Shown piece by piece: positions 1-9,503 of a DNA stretch of 64,000 bases; the stretch's first letter is position 1; each line of letters begins with the position of its first letter. The DNA is from Thalassotalea sp. Sam97 (GTDB lineage Bacteria; Pseudomonadota; Gammaproteobacteria; Enterobacterales; Alteromonadaceae): NCBI RefSeq assembly GCF_041379765.1, contig NZ_CP166919.1, forward strand, positions 1,984,001 to 2,048,000, given 5' to 3'. A model generated the notes under the pieces. The model was given only the letters and a program-made list of their open reading frames with translations. It searched no databases and was not told the DNA's origin. The position numbers and the translations under genes are program-made.

Positions 1-255
1 AAAGCCAATCCATGACTCATTTGCTTGTACGAATTCTGCAGGACGCTTACCAAGTGGGTTGGCTTTCTCTAGCATGTAAGCTTCTGAGTCGGTCATCATC
101 AAATCTTGGTTAAAGGTTGCTTTTGCTAAGCTTGCCGCCAAACGTGGGATCACGCCAATGCCAGTAGCCAGTTTTTCACCGTCGTGGCGAAACGCTTCAG
201 CAGCAGCACAAATCATTAATTCAGCAAGTGAAAATTCTTGAATATCGGTTGTCAT
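1..255 (-). CDS. ipdB: IpdB-like CoA-transferase beta subunit (3' part outside window)
   Basis: The reading frame starts with ATG at 255 on the minus strand and runs off the left edge, giving 85 residues (MTTDIQEFSLAELMICAAAE...). The N-terminus fits the beta subunit of class I CoA transferases of the IpdB type. In steroid degraders IpdA and IpdB together form a hydrolase that opens the last steroid ring as its CoA thioester (COCHEA-CoA). It lies 12 bp downstream of the alpha subunit gene on the same strand, so the two are almost certainly co-transcribed. The family is inferred from the partial sequence and the neighbour; the catalytic part is not visible. Confidence 0.72.
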   Translation of the reverse strand, partial: MTTDIQEFSLAELMICAAAEAFRHDGEKLATGIGVIPRLAASLAKATFNQDLMMTDSEAYMLEKANPLGKRPAEFVQANESWIGF

Positions 256-267
256 AATTACCTCTTA

Positions 268-1140
268 TTAATACACCGGCTGTGGTAATGATTGAATGTG
301 CTCTAGACCACCAACAATTGCTTGGTATTCGTCTTCAGAGCGATTTAACACGTATTGCTCTGCATATGCTTGGAAACCACCCTCTTTGGCAGTTTTTGCA
401 TACGCTTTAAAATGATCAACGTCAAAGCCGTATTCTGGTTGACAAGAACTTGGGTGTGCACCACCTGGGATATGAATCACACCGGTTGTGCAGTTACGCT
501 CCCACAGAACTTTATTTGCTTGTGCTGGATCGTAGAAGTATTCGCTATCAACCACTTCTTCACAGCTCACGAATGCTTTATCAGCAGCACGAACAAACCA
601 TTCGTCCATAAAGCAGTCTTGGGCGTTAATTTGACATACACCGCGGGCATCGGCTTTATTTACATGTACCAATGCCATGTCCAATTTGATCGCAGGCATC
701 GCCACCCAATCTTTGTTGTCGTATGGGCTTGAAATCACTTCGATATCGTTGTGACGAATAACGTCGGTACCTAAGCCAACCGCGGTTGGAATAAACGGAC
801 AACCCCATGCAGCTGCGCGCAGACCATGCAATAGCATGCCTTCGTCAACTTCCATTACCTCAAGGCTACCGGCTTGGCGCGCCTGACGAAAATAAGGCTC
901 TAACGGCATGAAATCTAATGATACAAAAGCAAAAATAAGCTTTTTCACTTTACCTGCAGCACATAGCATGCCGACATCGGCACCACCGTATGAGACAACC
1001 GTTAGGTCTTTTACATCTGAGTTTAAAATGGCGCGAATTAACGCCATCGGCTTACGTCTTGGACCCCAGCCGCCAATACCGATGGTCATACCATCTTTTA
1101 AATTGGCTACCACATCTGCGGGGTTCATTAATTTGTTCAT
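268..1140 (-). CDS. ipdA: IpdA-like CoA-transferase alpha subunit
   Basis: A 290-residue protein of the class I CoA-transferase alpha family; the N-terminal glycine-rich segment (DGMTIGIGGWGPRRKP, near residues 17-32) fits this family. The IpdA/IpdB pair of actinobacterial and proteobacterial steroid degraders hydrolyses the C-D ring CoA thioester rather than transferring CoA. The start at 1140 is preferred over a longer frame (1185) because this ATG shares its A with the TAA stop of the upstream dioxygenase (TAATG), a classic coupling overlap, and the protein then begins MNKLMNPADV as in relatives. It lies in an operon with the extradiol dioxygenase and IpdB. The steroid assignment rests on family resemblance plus context; other 3-oxoacid CoA-transferases look similar. 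Confidence 0.8.
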   Translation of the reverse strand: MNKLMNPADVVANLKDGMTIGIGGWGPRRKPMALIRAILNSDVKDLTVVSYGGADVGMLCAAGKVKKLIFAFVSLDFMPLEPYFRQARQAGSLEVMEVDEGMLLHGLRAAAWGCPFIPTAVGLGTDVIRHNDIEVISSPYDNKDWVAMPAIKLDMALVHVNKADARGVCQINAQDCFMDEWFVRAADKAFVSCEEVVDSEYFYDPAQANKVLWERNCTTGVIHIPGGAHPSSCQPEYGFDVDHFKAYAKTAKEGGFQAYAEQYVLNRSEDEYQAIVGGLEHIQSLPQPVY

Positions 1141-2039
1141 TATTCTTGCTCTCCTTGTTGGCCAACGCTGAAGTCGTGTCCCCACAAGCTGACGCGAGTA
1201 AATTCAAATACAGAATGTTCATCCCAATCAACTTGCAAACCCCCGTAGCCGTATTCCATATCAAAGCCCGATGGGGTTTTCATGTAGAACGATACCATTT
1301 TGTCGTTAAGGTGCTGGCCAAGTGTTGCCGACAACGCGACACCGTGCTCTTGGAAGCGGTCATACGCACGACCGACTTCGGTCATGTTTTCTACTTCTAC
1401 CATGGTGTGTACACAACCTGACTCAACAGGGAATGCACAAATCGCTAAGCTATGGTGACGCGGGTTTGCACAGTGCATAAAGTAAATTGGCAGCGGATCC
1501 ATATCCGGTGCTGGTTTGAAATTGAAAATGTCACTGGTTTCAAAACCTAGCACGTCTTGTAAGAATGCGAGTGTTACATCAAACTCTGGCGCAGGTAATA
1601 CCGTGTGACCTAAGCCCATCTCACCGGTGACGAACTTATTGACGCCTTGTGGTGATACAAACGGTAAACAATCAGAGCGATGGCCCCAGTAAAGTTCATG
1701 GGTGTTGCCTGATGGATCTTGTAAAATCGCAAGCGCTTGCACACCACGCTGATCGCACAGAGCGGCACTACCCATTTCCCAAGCAACGCCTTTTTCATTT
1801 AATTCTTTGGTCGCTTGGTCAAAATCAGCTTTCGATGCTAATTCCCAACCTGATGATAGGTAGCAGTCGCGCTCGCCTTCTAAAATCAAAAAGCGAAACG
1901 GACGCTCATCCATTTTCACGTATAAACCGCCGTCAGGCGCCGTTGAAGTCATCATGCCAAGTACGTTTTGGGCATAATCTTGCCATTTTTTTAAATCGGT
2001 TGTTTGCGCTACAAAATAGCCTAACGCTTGAATGTCCAT
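1140..2039 (-). CDS. hsaC: HsaC-like type I extradiol dioxygenase
   Basis: A 299-residue two-module vicinal-oxygen-chelate protein. The expected Fe(II) ligands are visible: His145 (GLGHTVL), His211 (VHTMVEV) and Glu262 (FDMEYGYGG). Their spacing is almost exactly that of BphC (146/210/260). His195/196, His243 and Tyr252 match the catalytic shell. In steroid degraders (HsaC/TesB) this enzyme cleaves the aromatised ring A catechol (3,4-DHSA) by meta fission, giving the substrate of the HsaD hydrolase, a homologue of which is encoded at 9.57 kb. A good Shine-Dalgarno (CCGGAGAATCTT) precedes ATG 2039. It is first of an operon with ipdA and ipdB. A biphenyl-type catechol dioxygenase is the alternative; the neighbours argue for a steroid. 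Confidence 0.85.
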   Translation of the reverse strand: MDIQALGYFVAQTTDLKKWQDYAQNVLGMMTSTAPDGGLYVKMDERPFRFLILEGERDCYLSSGWELASKADFDQATKELNEKGVAWEMGSAALCDQRGVQALAILQDPSGNTHELYWGHRSDCLPFVSPQGVNKFVTGEMGLGHTVLPAPEFDVTLAFLQDVLGFETSDIFNFKPAPDMDPLPIYFMHCANPRHHSLAICAFPVESGCVHTMVEVENMTEVGRAYDRFQEHGVALSATLGQHLNDKMVSFYMKTPSGFDMEYGYGGLQVDWDEHSVFEFTRVSLWGHDFSVGQQGEQE

Positions 2040-2093
2040 AAGATTCTCCGGTTTTCTAGTTGTTAGCCATTATTGATAAACCCCGCTATCGAC

Positions 2094-2113
2094 TCATCGT
2101 CCGTAAAGACTAA
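2094..2113. promoter_or_regulatory. Steroid-island operator, site A
   Basis: ATCGTCCGTAAAGACTAA lies 55-75 bp upstream of the dioxygenase start. It matches the 16-bp dyad TCGTC-N6-GACTA that recurs at four other places in the steroid island. The size and symmetry suggest a TetR-like dimer, but the protein is unknown. It is seen in the sequence; binding is inferred. Confidence 0.55.
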
Positions 2114-2352
2114 AGCTGACAGCGAGAAAAAAACTGCCCCGCGAACACCACCACTATCCGTTACGAATAGGGTATTTTTAATAACCTTCATACAAACGGT
2201 GAAGCAGAAAAAACAGTCAGTTAATAAAGAACTTAACGTTCTGTCGGTATTAAAAGGTAAATTAACTAAAGGTTGCTGATATCAACACAGCAGGTGTTGC
2301 TAACGCGTTATATACAGATACGTTGAGCAGTTGGGAGCGCAATGAACACGGA

Positions 2353-2389
2353 CAAAAAAGCGGGCATGCTACAAACGACATGCCCGCTT
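2353..2389 (-). terminator. Rho-independent terminator after the TonB receptor gene
   Basis: An 11-bp perfect stem (AAGCGGGCATG / CATGCCCGCTT) with a 10-nt loop is followed on the minus strand by a run of six T. It lies about 50 bp past the stop of the receptor gene and insulates it from the dioxygenase promoter region. Confidence 0.88.
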
Positions 2390-2440
2390 CATTCATGCTA
2401 ACCAAGAATCGATTTAACCGAATCTCTAAGTACTCACGTG

Positions 2441-4774
2441 TTAGAAGTCAAATCGTACATCGATACCATATGATGCAGGCGCACCATACGTTTGCGCGTC
2501 AAAAAATGACATATTCGCACCATGAACAATATACTCTTCATCGGTAATGTTACGACCCCAAGCCGCGATATTTAGACTTGAGCGATCACCCACATCGATG
2601 TTAGCTAGGCTGATGCGTGCATTAAGTAGCTCGTACGCATCGGCAATCAGGGTTGGATCAGAAACCGAGAACTGATATTCATCAACTAACACGTAATCGG
2701 CGTGAAACAGAACATCGCCCCAATCAAGCTCAGCTACTGTCCAGTCCATCGCTAGCGTCCCGGAGTATGTGGTTTGGTCAGTGTATTCTGGATCGGTATA
2801 CTCAGTGTCCTGATAACCTAAGCTAACCGTGAATGATAAGTCAGGCGTTGCCAAGAATTGGGCATCCACTTCGACACCTTTAGTTTCGGACTCTCCGGTA
2901 TTACGTGATACACGAATAGTGCCATCAAGCTCGGTTTTTTGCAGGTTGGTGTTGTCATTGAAGAACAACGCGGTGTTAACCATCAGACGATCATCAAGCG
3001 TAATCGACTTCATACCTATTTCATAAGCGGTGGTATCTTCTGGATCCGATGGCGTTAATGTTCCTTCAAAGTTTGCTTGGCCGGTTGATAAAAAGGCAAA
3101 ACGATCGATTGAGCCCGGGTTATAAACACCCGACGCGTAACCTTGCTGAATACTTGCGTACAGCGTGAGATCATCATCATAGACATAATTGGCCAAGATT
3201 GAGCCAACGGTTTTTGACCAACCTTTTTCAGAGGTAATATCGTTTGCTAACATCACATCCGGTGCTGACAAATTGGTCAGTGTTCTATCGTCTTGGGTAT
3301 AGCGTATACCGGCGATGATATTTAACTGATCAGTCAGTGCGTAATCGAAGTTGGCAAATACCGCTTCCGATTCCGCGCTAACATGATAAAAATTACCAAA
3401 GGGCAGTGGATCAGCAAATAGAATATTCGCGCCTCGGCCTGTAAATATACTGAGCGCCCACGGATTGATTTCTTCGCCTTCTTCTTCAAAGTAGTAATAA
3501 CCCGCGACGTATTTCAGCTGACCATTGATAAAATCACCTATCAATTGGAATTCTTGTGATTTTTGATCTTGCTCTTTGGTGCCGCTAAAGTGAAAGCCCG
3601 GTAGGGTAATAAGATTACTATAATCGAGGCTCGGTGGCATGGTCGTAAAATCGAGCGCCGCCCCCATATAGGCACCACCATCTAAATCAACACCATCAAG
3701 AATATGCGACTTATAATCACGATAGGAGCTTATTGACTTAAACATGTGATTTTCCGCAAAATCCCACTCTATAGTTAAGTTATGACCCTCAATATCCACT
3801 TTTTCAGGACCATGATTATCGAGAGAGAATTCAGTTTGTCGGCTCGCATCATGCTCGTTAGCCGCCATCATGGCAAAAACATTGCCGGCATATAGAGTGT
3901 TGTTACCAAGATTTAGAGTTGGTACCGTTGGATCCGCAAAGTATGGGCGGACATTACTGATTTGCGTCGGAATAGACACTGCTTCACTATCGGTACTGTC
4001 GTAGCTGTAATCTACCATAAAGGTATCGCCTGTATAACGCAGCACAAAACGCATGGCATCAAGATCTTCAGAGCCTAAGTGTTTTTCTTTTGCGCCTTCA
4101 AAGGTATTGGTTGCCCAACCATCTTGTTCGCTGTGCAAATAGGTAAATTTGGCAGTAAAATCCCCAAATGCACCAGTATCAATGGATGTCTTGGATTTAA
4201 ATTGATTGAACGAACCCGCCGTAAAAGTTTGACTAAATTCAAACTCATCTGAAGGCTTTTTAGTCACCAAACTCAGTGCACCACCCGTGGTGTTTTTACC
4301 CCATAAGGTACCTTGTGGACCACGCAATACTTCAACGCGCTCTAAATCGACAATATTAAAAATAGCACCAGCATTGCGTGCTAAGTAAACACCATCGAGA
4401 TAAATACCCACTTTCGGATCAATTGCCAGTGATGGTTCACTAACACCCAAACCACGTATATTAATACCAACGTTAAATGAGCTGCCTATTGCCGGCGAAA
4501 TTCTCACATTCGGCGCTAATGAATTGATATCACCAATATCTTCAATGCCATAATTTTCAATCGCTTCTGAGTTTAATGCGGTAATCGCGATGGGTGTTTC
4601 TTGTAAAGAACTAACACGTTTTTGCGCGGTTACTTCAATACGCTCAATGCCCTTTTTATCGGCTTCTTCTCCCTGCTCCTGCGCATAAGCTACTGATGAT
4701 AATGCGCTGACAATAGCAAGAGCTATCGGTGCAATCGCAAAGCGTCCCTGTTTGTTACTTGTTGTTTTGGTCAT
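2441..4774 (-). CDS. TonB-dependent outer-membrane receptor, probable steroid uptake
   Basis: A 777-residue protein with an N-terminal signal peptide ending near AYA|QEQ (about residue 31). A TonB-box-like IERIEVTAQKR follows, then a plug domain (SSLQETPIAITALNSEAI; GPQGTLWGKNTTGGALSLVT) and a beta barrel ending in a C-terminal Phe (IDVRFDF). The length is normal for the family. Such receptors import large or hydrophobic substrates using energy from TonB-ExbBD. No substrate can be read from the sequence. Its position between the ring-cleavage operon and the side-chain operon, and a copy of the island operator upstream, suggest steroid or bile-acid uptake. It is monocistronic, with its own terminator. 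Confidence 0.9.
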   Translation of the reverse strand: MTKTTSNKQGRFAIAPIALAIVSALSSVAYAQEQGEEADKKGIERIEVTAQKRVSSLQETPIAITALNSEAIENYGIEDIGDINSLAPNVRISPAIGSSFNVGINIRGLGVSEPSLAIDPKVGIYLDGVYLARNAGAIFNIVDLERVEVLRGPQGTLWGKNTTGGALSLVTKKPSDEFEFSQTFTAGSFNQFKSKTSIDTGAFGDFTAKFTYLHSEQDGWATNTFEGAKEKHLGSEDLDAMRFVLRYTGDTFMVDYSYDSTDSEAVSIPTQISNVRPYFADPTVPTLNLGNNTLYAGNVFAMMAANEHDASRQTEFSLDNHGPEKVDIEGHNLTIEWDFAENHMFKSISSYRDYKSHILDGVDLDGGAYMGAALDFTTMPPSLDYSNLITLPGFHFSGTKEQDQKSQEFQLIGDFINGQLKYVAGYYYFEEEGEEINPWALSIFTGRGANILFADPLPFGNFYHVSAESEAVFANFDYALTDQLNIIAGIRYTQDDRTLTNLSAPDVMLANDITSEKGWSKTVGSILANYVYDDDLTLYASIQQGYASGVYNPGSIDRFAFLSTGQANFEGTLTPSDPEDTTAYEIGMKSITLDDRLMVNTALFFNDNTNLQKTELDGTIRVSRNTGESETKGVEVDAQFLATPDLSFTVSLGYQDTEYTDPEYTDQTTYSGTLAMDWTVAELDWGDVLFHADYVLVDEYQFSVSDPTLIADAYELLNARISLANIDVGDRSSLNIAAWGRNITDEEYIVHGANMSFFDAQTYGAPASYGIDVRFDF

Positions 4775-4884
4775 ATTAGGTGGTATCCATCTTTATAATT
4801 TTGTTTATAACGTTTGTTTTCCAGGTCTTTTGTTGTCATTTTTTGTACAGACCTAACTCGTTTGTATAGATATTAACCACACCA

Positions 4885-4904
4885 CTCATCGTCCATTTGA
4901 ACTA
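4885..4904. promoter_or_regulatory. Steroid-island operator, site B
   Basis: CTCATCGTCCATTTGAACTA lies about 110-130 bp upstream of the TonB receptor start. It shares CTCATCGTCCATTT with site D and the dyad TCGTC-N6-(G/A)ACTA with all five sites. Regulator binding is inferred. Confidence 0.55.
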
Positions 4905-5044
4905 AGCAGGCTTTTAACAGAGATGATAATGCGTTGATTAATTGAACATAAAAAACGTTAAAGGTTTACTGATGAACGGTATTGCTGCTAGCGTCACCAC
5001 AACTGAAAGCCCAATGCTAAACGCAGACAACGAATAGCAAGCAC

Positions 5045-5080
5045 AAAAAAAGGCCACTTGCCGTAAGACAAGTGACCTTT
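5045..5080 (-). terminator. Terminator downstream of the CoA-ligase/aldolase operon
   Basis: A stem AAAGGCCACTTG / CAAGTGACCTTT with one mismatch is followed on the minus strand by seven T. It lies beyond the MITE-like element, so operon transcripts from 9.4 kb would read through the element before stopping here. Confidence 0.75.
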
Positions 5081-5114
5081 ATCACGCCTGGTTGGGAGTG
5101 GCGAGAACCGGTAT

Positions 5115-5378
5115 ATACCAATCACATTAAGTTATTGCTCACTCAGTGAGAATTTAAAGGCTTTTAGGCAAGGCTTTGATGCAGAGAATGGTTACTCCAT
5201 TGTCAAAATCAGTTACGCAGCATAAAAACCTTTAAAACTCACCCGAAGGGAGTTTACCAGAGGCCCATTTACGGCCCTATATTTCACTAATATAGAATGA
5301 CTATATCAATGAAACCTATGTTGTAACTGAACCTCTGCCCTAACTCTGAGTTGGGCACAAACTTAGTGTAATTGGTAT
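5115..5378. repeat. MITE-like element, copy 1 (264 bp)
   Basis: The element starts ATACCAATCACATTAAGTT and ends with the inverse form (AACTTAGTGTAATTGGTAT on the opposite end), so it has about 19-bp imperfect terminal inverted repeats. It has no coding capacity. It ends 3 bp before the stop codon of the DUF35-MaoC gene. A second copy in inverted orientation is at 13790-14054. Non-autonomous repeats of this look are common in Alteromonadales; the transposase partner cannot be named here. Confidence 0.8.
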
Positions 5379-5381
5379 TCA

Positions 5382-6314
5382 TTAACGATAGTAAATCACT
5401 AATTCATTGATAACCGATGGGCGCTCATTATCCACTACGTGAATATGCACCTCTAAAATAAGTTGAACACCTTTAGGGCTAACGCTGACATCTTTGACTT
5501 TTGCGCGGGCGTGCACCACAGAATCAACGGGTACCGGAGCTGGGAAACGCAGCTTGTTCGAGCCATAGTTAACCATGGTATTAAAACCTGTCACTTCGTA
5601 ACCTAATGGAATTTGCAGTTTTGATTGCAATACCTGCACAAGTGACCCATGAGCAATGGTGGTACCATACGGACTTTCGGTTTTAGAACGCTCAGGGTCG
5701 GTGTGGATCCAGTAGTCATCACCCGACAAAGCCGCAAACTCATTGATGATATCTTGGGTAATGGTCAGTTCATTACTCCAGTCGGTGAACGGTTCGTCGG
5801 CGAGTGCCATAAGCGCTGCTTGGTTGGCAAGTGGGACAATCACTTGGCCTTTATCATTGCGCGTTAAACTCTCTAGTGGGTTAGCATAGGCCTTGTTACC
5901 ATAATCAGAATCAACTGATGTAAAACGTACTAAGGTATCGCCTGCTTTTGATACATGATCAAATACTGGCTTTAATGTCATGCCGATTTTTACATCTTGT
6001 TCGTTAACACCAACAATGGTGCTGTTCATGCGAATGCCTTCCTCGAACTCAACCACAGCTAATATCTGTAGCCCTTCATCAGCAAATTCAGGTAACGTCG
6101 GAATACGGGCAATGGTGAAGCTATAAAGTGTTGCTTTACCTTTGACTTCTTGCCACTGTAAAGAATGCGAAAAACAGTGCTGACAATGTTTACGTGCGTA
6201 AAATGTCCAGCCACCACAATCATCACATTTAAGTGCTGTTAATTTGTGTTCAGCTAAGTTTTTCCAAAATGGCTTAGAAATATGGGTAGAAATTGGTAAT
6301 GGTTTTGCGCTCAT
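5382..6314 (-). CDS. DUF35 OB-fold / MaoC hydratase fusion protein
   Basis: A 310-residue two-domain protein. Residues about 12-130 form a zinc ribbon plus OB fold (CDDCGGWTFYARKHCQHC; then the EFEEGIRMNSTIVGV segment) as in DUF35 partners of SCP2-thiolases. Residues about 170-310 form a MaoC/R-specific enoyl-CoA hydratase with the motif SGDDYWIHTDPERSK and TIAHGSLVQ, so the catalytic Asp and His are present. In steroid side-chain degradation a MaoC hydratase and a DUF35-Ltp aldolase act on successive intermediates (Shy/Sal in Pseudomonas Chol1, ChsH-Ltp2 in mycobacteria). The gene starts 2 bp after the SCP2-thiolase stop. The domain order is the reverse of the ChsH2-like protein at 23.6 kb. 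The exact substrate is unknown. Confidence 0.82.
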   Translation of the reverse strand: MSAKPLPISTHISKPFWKNLAEHKLTALKCDDCGGWTFYARKHCQHCFSHSLQWQEVKGKATLYSFTIARIPTLPEFADEGLQILAVVEFEEGIRMNSTIVGVNEQDVKIGMTLKPVFDHVSKAGDTLVRFTSVDSDYGNKAYANPLESLTRNDKGQVIVPLANQAALMALADEPFTDWSNELTITQDIINEFAALSGDDYWIHTDPERSKTESPYGTTIAHGSLVQVLQSKLQIPLGYEVTGFNTMVNYGSNKLRFPAPVPVDSVVHARAKVKDVSVSPKGVQLILEVHIHVVDNERPSVINELVIYYR

Positions 6315-6316
6315 GA

Positions 6317-7528
6317 TTATGCTCCCTGTAACACTAAGGCACCTTGTTCACTCATAACACCGCCGGTACCGCTAACAAACACATTGTCACAAGTACCCAG
6401 TTGGCGATCGCCCGCTCGTCCAGTAATTTGGTGGAAAGCTTCGATAATTTGCGACATACCACCGGCTGCACCAGACTGACCAAAGCTCAGTTGACCACCA
6501 TGGGTATTTAATGGGAAATTACCTTTGAAGGTTAAATCGTTCTCCATCAAGAACTTCATACCCTCGCCTTTTTTGATAAAGCCAGCATCTTCCAACGACA
6601 GTAAAACGGTGATGGTATAACAATCATAAATTTGTGCTGCGTGCATATCGGCCGGTGCTAAGCCTGACATTTCAAACGCTTTTTTCGCTGCGGCAGCAAC
6701 CGGAGTCACTGTCATGTCTTTCGCGTACGACGGTGATTTAAACGATAAACGCTCACCAAAACCTTTGATTACCGCTGGGCGATGGTTGGTGCGCTCAAGT
6801 AGTTCTTTGCTGGCAACAATCACCGCAGCACCACCTGCTACTGGCATCACGATTTCCAATACGTGCAGGGGGTCGGCAACCATCTTAGATTCTAGTACGT
6901 CTGAAATACTGAGAGGCTGGTTGTAAAATATCGCATTAGGATTGCTTAGAGCGTTGGTGCGCTGATCGACAGCCAATTTAGCCATCGCTTCTTGATTGTA
7001 ACCATACTGGGCAGCGTAGCGCTGAGCAATCATCGCATACCCGGTATTTTGGCCCATATGGCCATACGGTAGATCGAATTCAGCCTCTGGTGCACCAAAG
7101 CGAGTACTATGGCCACCGTATTTCATTGCCTCAAATAACCATGATGGATCTTCATTTGGCGCAAACGGTGCCATGCGTGCAGGGATCACACACAGCACCG
7201 CTTGACATAAACCCATCTCAATGGCGGCCGCAGCACGCCACATCATGCCAACACCGGTACATCCACCTAAGTCAACCACTTCGGCAAAGTTTACTTCAAT
7301 ACCAAGGTATTCAGCGGCCATCGCCGGTACGAACACTTCCGCTTCATGAAATTGCGCGCCATTAACCACAATACCGTCTAGGTCGCTTGCTTCTAAACCC
7401 GAGTCTTGCAACGCTTGATGAGCAAGATCTGCCACCTGCTCCAGATGGAACATTTGCGGTGCCGTTTTGTACTTTTCCGGTTTATATTGAGCAGCACCAA
7501 CAATGGCCGCTTTTCCTGTAAGACTCAT
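6317..7528 (-). CDS. SCP2-type thiolase / steroid side-chain aldolase (Ltp family)
   Basis: A 403-residue non-decarboxylating thiolase-fold protein of the lipid-transfer (SCP2/Ltp) class: it begins KAAIVGAAQY, has GGCTGVG in the nucleophile region near residue 90, DCYTITVLLSLEDAGF, and the C-terminal NTHGGQLSFGQSG loop. Members with a DUF35 partner, such as Ltp2 and Sal, do retro-aldol cleavage of beta-hydroxyacyl-CoA side chains rather than thiolysis. The next gene encodes exactly such a DUF35 domain. Its start overlaps the CoA-ligase stop (TAATG), indicating translational coupling. It is probably one of two side-chain cleaving enzymes in this island, the other being at 20.9 kb. A true thiolase role cannot be excluded. 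Confidence 0.82.
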   Translation of the reverse strand: MSLTGKAAIVGAAQYKPEKYKTAPQMFHLEQVADLAHQALQDSGLEASDLDGIVVNGAQFHEAEVFVPAMAAEYLGIEVNFAEVVDLGGCTGVGMMWRAAAAIEMGLCQAVLCVIPARMAPFAPNEDPSWLFEAMKYGGHSTRFGAPEAEFDLPYGHMGQNTGYAMIAQRYAAQYGYNQEAMAKLAVDQRTNALSNPNAIFYNQPLSISDVLESKMVADPLHVLEIVMPVAGGAAVIVASKELLERTNHRPAVIKGFGERLSFKSPSYAKDMTVTPVAAAAKKAFEMSGLAPADMHAAQIYDCYTITVLLSLEDAGFIKKGEGMKFLMENDLTFKGNFPLNTHGGQLSFGQSGAAGGMSQIIEAFHQITGRAGDRQLGTCDNVFVSGTGGVMSEQGALVLQGA

Positions 7529-9405
7529 TAAGCCTCCTCCTTGTTAAATTTTGGTACGCCCAAATTCGCTAATGCCTGCTCAGAATAAGGAACATAATCT
7601 TGGGCTTTGTCATCTTTGATGAACAATTGATCTTTACAAAGCTCTGGAGAGTAACCTTGGCGTTGTAAATCTACTTTACGTAGCTTAAATGTTGTTGTCA
7701 TATCCGCCTGCTCACTCACTCGAACAAATAACGGCTCAGCGTAGTGTGGTAGGTTATTATGACAAATTTGATAAAATTCTTTACTGTTAAATGACTTGCC
7801 TGGTTGCATAACCACGTTCGCCATACCGGCGCGACCTTCATGCTCTGGCACAAGTACACCGTATACGTTGATAAATTCTGCGTCACTGTACTGTGCTAAC
7901 ACCGTAGCCACTTCTTGTGTTGACACGTTTTCACTCTTCCAGCGGAAAGTATCACCAACGCGGTCGACAAAGTAGAAATAACCATTTTCGTCGTACTTAA
8001 GTAAGTCACCTGAGCGCCAATACGCATCGCCTTGCTGAAATACATTGCGAATGATCTTGCTCTCGGTGTCGTCGGCATTGGTGTAACCTTCAAAGCGTCC
8101 GGCACCAACATCAGGATGATCAACAATAAAACCTAAGCCTTCACCGACTTCGCCAGGTTCACACAAAATACAAAAACCGTTTTCGTCGCGCACGTAATCA
8201 TCAGCTTCAACATCAAATTTAACCAAACGGAAATTGGTTTTTTGCCAATCCGGCACGCGGCCACATGAACCGATAAAGTTATCTAAGTTAATTAAATTGG
8301 TATTTGATTCGGTTGATCCCCAACCCTCAAAAATATCCATCTCACCGTAGGCGTCAAGCCAACGTTGCCATGACTCGGCACTTAGCCCTGCCCCCATCAT
8401 AGCGCGTAACTTATGCGCTGGTGCAGGAATATTGCGATTTAATAAGTAGCGACAAATCTCACCAATGTACTGGCATACGGTAATGTTGTGCTCAGCAATT
8501 TCTAGCCAGAACTTGGAGACGCTGAACTTACGACGTACCACTATTGACGCACCACTGGCCAAGGCCGTTGACGTCACTGACGTTGCCGCCGCACCATGAT
8601 ATAACGGCAAGCAGCAATAAAACACGTCGTCTTGCGTCGCATTGATGGTTACTTGCATAACATCACCTGAGCACAACCAGCGCAAATGGCTATAAATCGC
8701 CGCTTTCGGCAAACCGGTGGTACCCGAGGTAAAAATCAACAGCATTGGGCTTTGGGCAACAACATCTGCGCGAATCGTGCGGTCAAATGGTGTGTCTGCA
8801 ATTTCTGGTAAGGTGGCAATCAATGCATCCGAAAATTGACTAGTCTGCGCGCTATCGGCAGTTTTTTCTGAATCCGTTAAACGCCAAAAATTCGTCGTTG
8901 CTAAGTCTTCGGTATCGATAAAATTTTGTAGACACTCATCACCGACAACCACAGCCTTTGCATTGGTACTTTCAATCGCGTGTTTTAATGGGATACCCGA
9001 TACATGAGTATTTAAAAACGCCGTGACAGCGCCAATTTTGGTTAACGCAAACCAAGTGATAAAAAATTCAGGGCGGTTTTCTAAGGCAATCGCACAGGTA
9101 TCGCCTGGGCGCACGCCTAAGCTATACAATGCGCGGGCATATTTATCCGCTTGCTTATTTATCTCAGCATAACTGTAGTTTTGCCCTTGATAAATAATAA
9201 AAGCGCGATCTGCATATTGGCTTGCTTGCGCTTCTAATCTGTCTGCTACCGAATACGATTGTTTCGGGTGGATTTTCATCGCCGCAGCACTGCGTGCATC
9301 CATTTTCGCTTGCGTTACTTGCCTATCGACAACGGTACGCTCGCTCGGCTCTTTCATCATTACATTGGTTGTCATAAAAACATCACTCGATCTGGCGTTA
9401 AACAT
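7528..9405 (-). CDS. FATP/FadD-type acyl-CoA synthetase, probable steroid-side-chain CoA ligase
   Basis: A protein of up to 625 residues of the ANL adenylate-forming superfamily. The phosphate-binding loop FTSGTTGLPKAA is near residues 224-235, and the hinge/A8 region YFVDRVGDTFRWKSENVS is near residue 480. The overall sequence is closest in look to very-long-chain (FATP/FadD6/FadD17) ligases. It would use ATP to activate a steroid C24 or C27 carboxylate with CoA before beta-oxidation. It is first in an operon with the aldolase and DUF35-MaoC genes. The ATG at 9405 gives an atypical N-terminus; the in-frame ATG at 9375 (MTTNVMMKEP) is also plausible. The steroid substrate is inferred from context. 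Confidence 0.85.
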   Translation of the reverse strand: MFNARSSDVFMTTNVMMKEPSERTVVDRQVTQAKMDARSAAAMKIHPKQSYSVADRLEAQASQYADRAFIIYQGQNYSYAEINKQADKYARALYSLGVRPGDTCAIALENRPEFFITWFALTKIGAVTAFLNTHVSGIPLKHAIESTNAKAVVVGDECLQNFIDTEDLATTNFWRLTDSEKTADSAQTSQFSDALIATLPEIADTPFDRTIRADVVAQSPMLLIFTSGTTGLPKAAIYSHLRWLCSGDVMQVTINATQDDVFYCCLPLYHGAAATSVTSTALASGASIVVRRKFSVSKFWLEIAEHNITVCQYIGEICRYLLNRNIPAPAHKLRAMMGAGLSAESWQRWLDAYGEMDIFEGWGSTESNTNLINLDNFIGSCGRVPDWQKTNFRLVKFDVEADDYVRDENGFCILCEPGEVGEGLGFIVDHPDVGAGRFEGYTNADDTESKIIRNVFQQGDAYWRSGDLLKYDENGYFYFVDRVGDTFRWKSENVSTQEVATVLAQYSDAEFINVYGVLVPEHEGRAGMANVVMQPGKSFNSKEFYQICHNNLPHYAEPLFVRVSEQADMTTTFKLRKVDLQRQGYSPELCKDQLFIKDDKAQDYVPYSEQALANLGVPKFNKEEA

Positions 9406-9453
9406 CGTTACTTCTTAACGCTAGAGACTATGCCTGCGCTGGGCTATAGAAAA

Positions 9454-9471
9454 ATCGTCCATTTTGACTAA
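9454..9471. promoter_or_regulatory. Steroid-island operator, site C
   Basis: ATCGTCCATTTTGACTAA lies about 50 bp upstream of the CoA-ligase start in the divergent promoter region. The dyad TCGTC-N6-GACTA is complete. It pairs with site D, about 50 bp away in opposite orientation. Confidence 0.6.
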
Positions 9472-9503
9472 TAGCTCTAGAAATCTGCCGATTCAGGAGC
9501 ATT

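Noticed and set aside
355..1421. Plus-strand reading frames opposite ipdA and the dioxygenase
   Set aside because: They are antisense shadows of well-conserved genes, without ribosome sites or recognisable domains.
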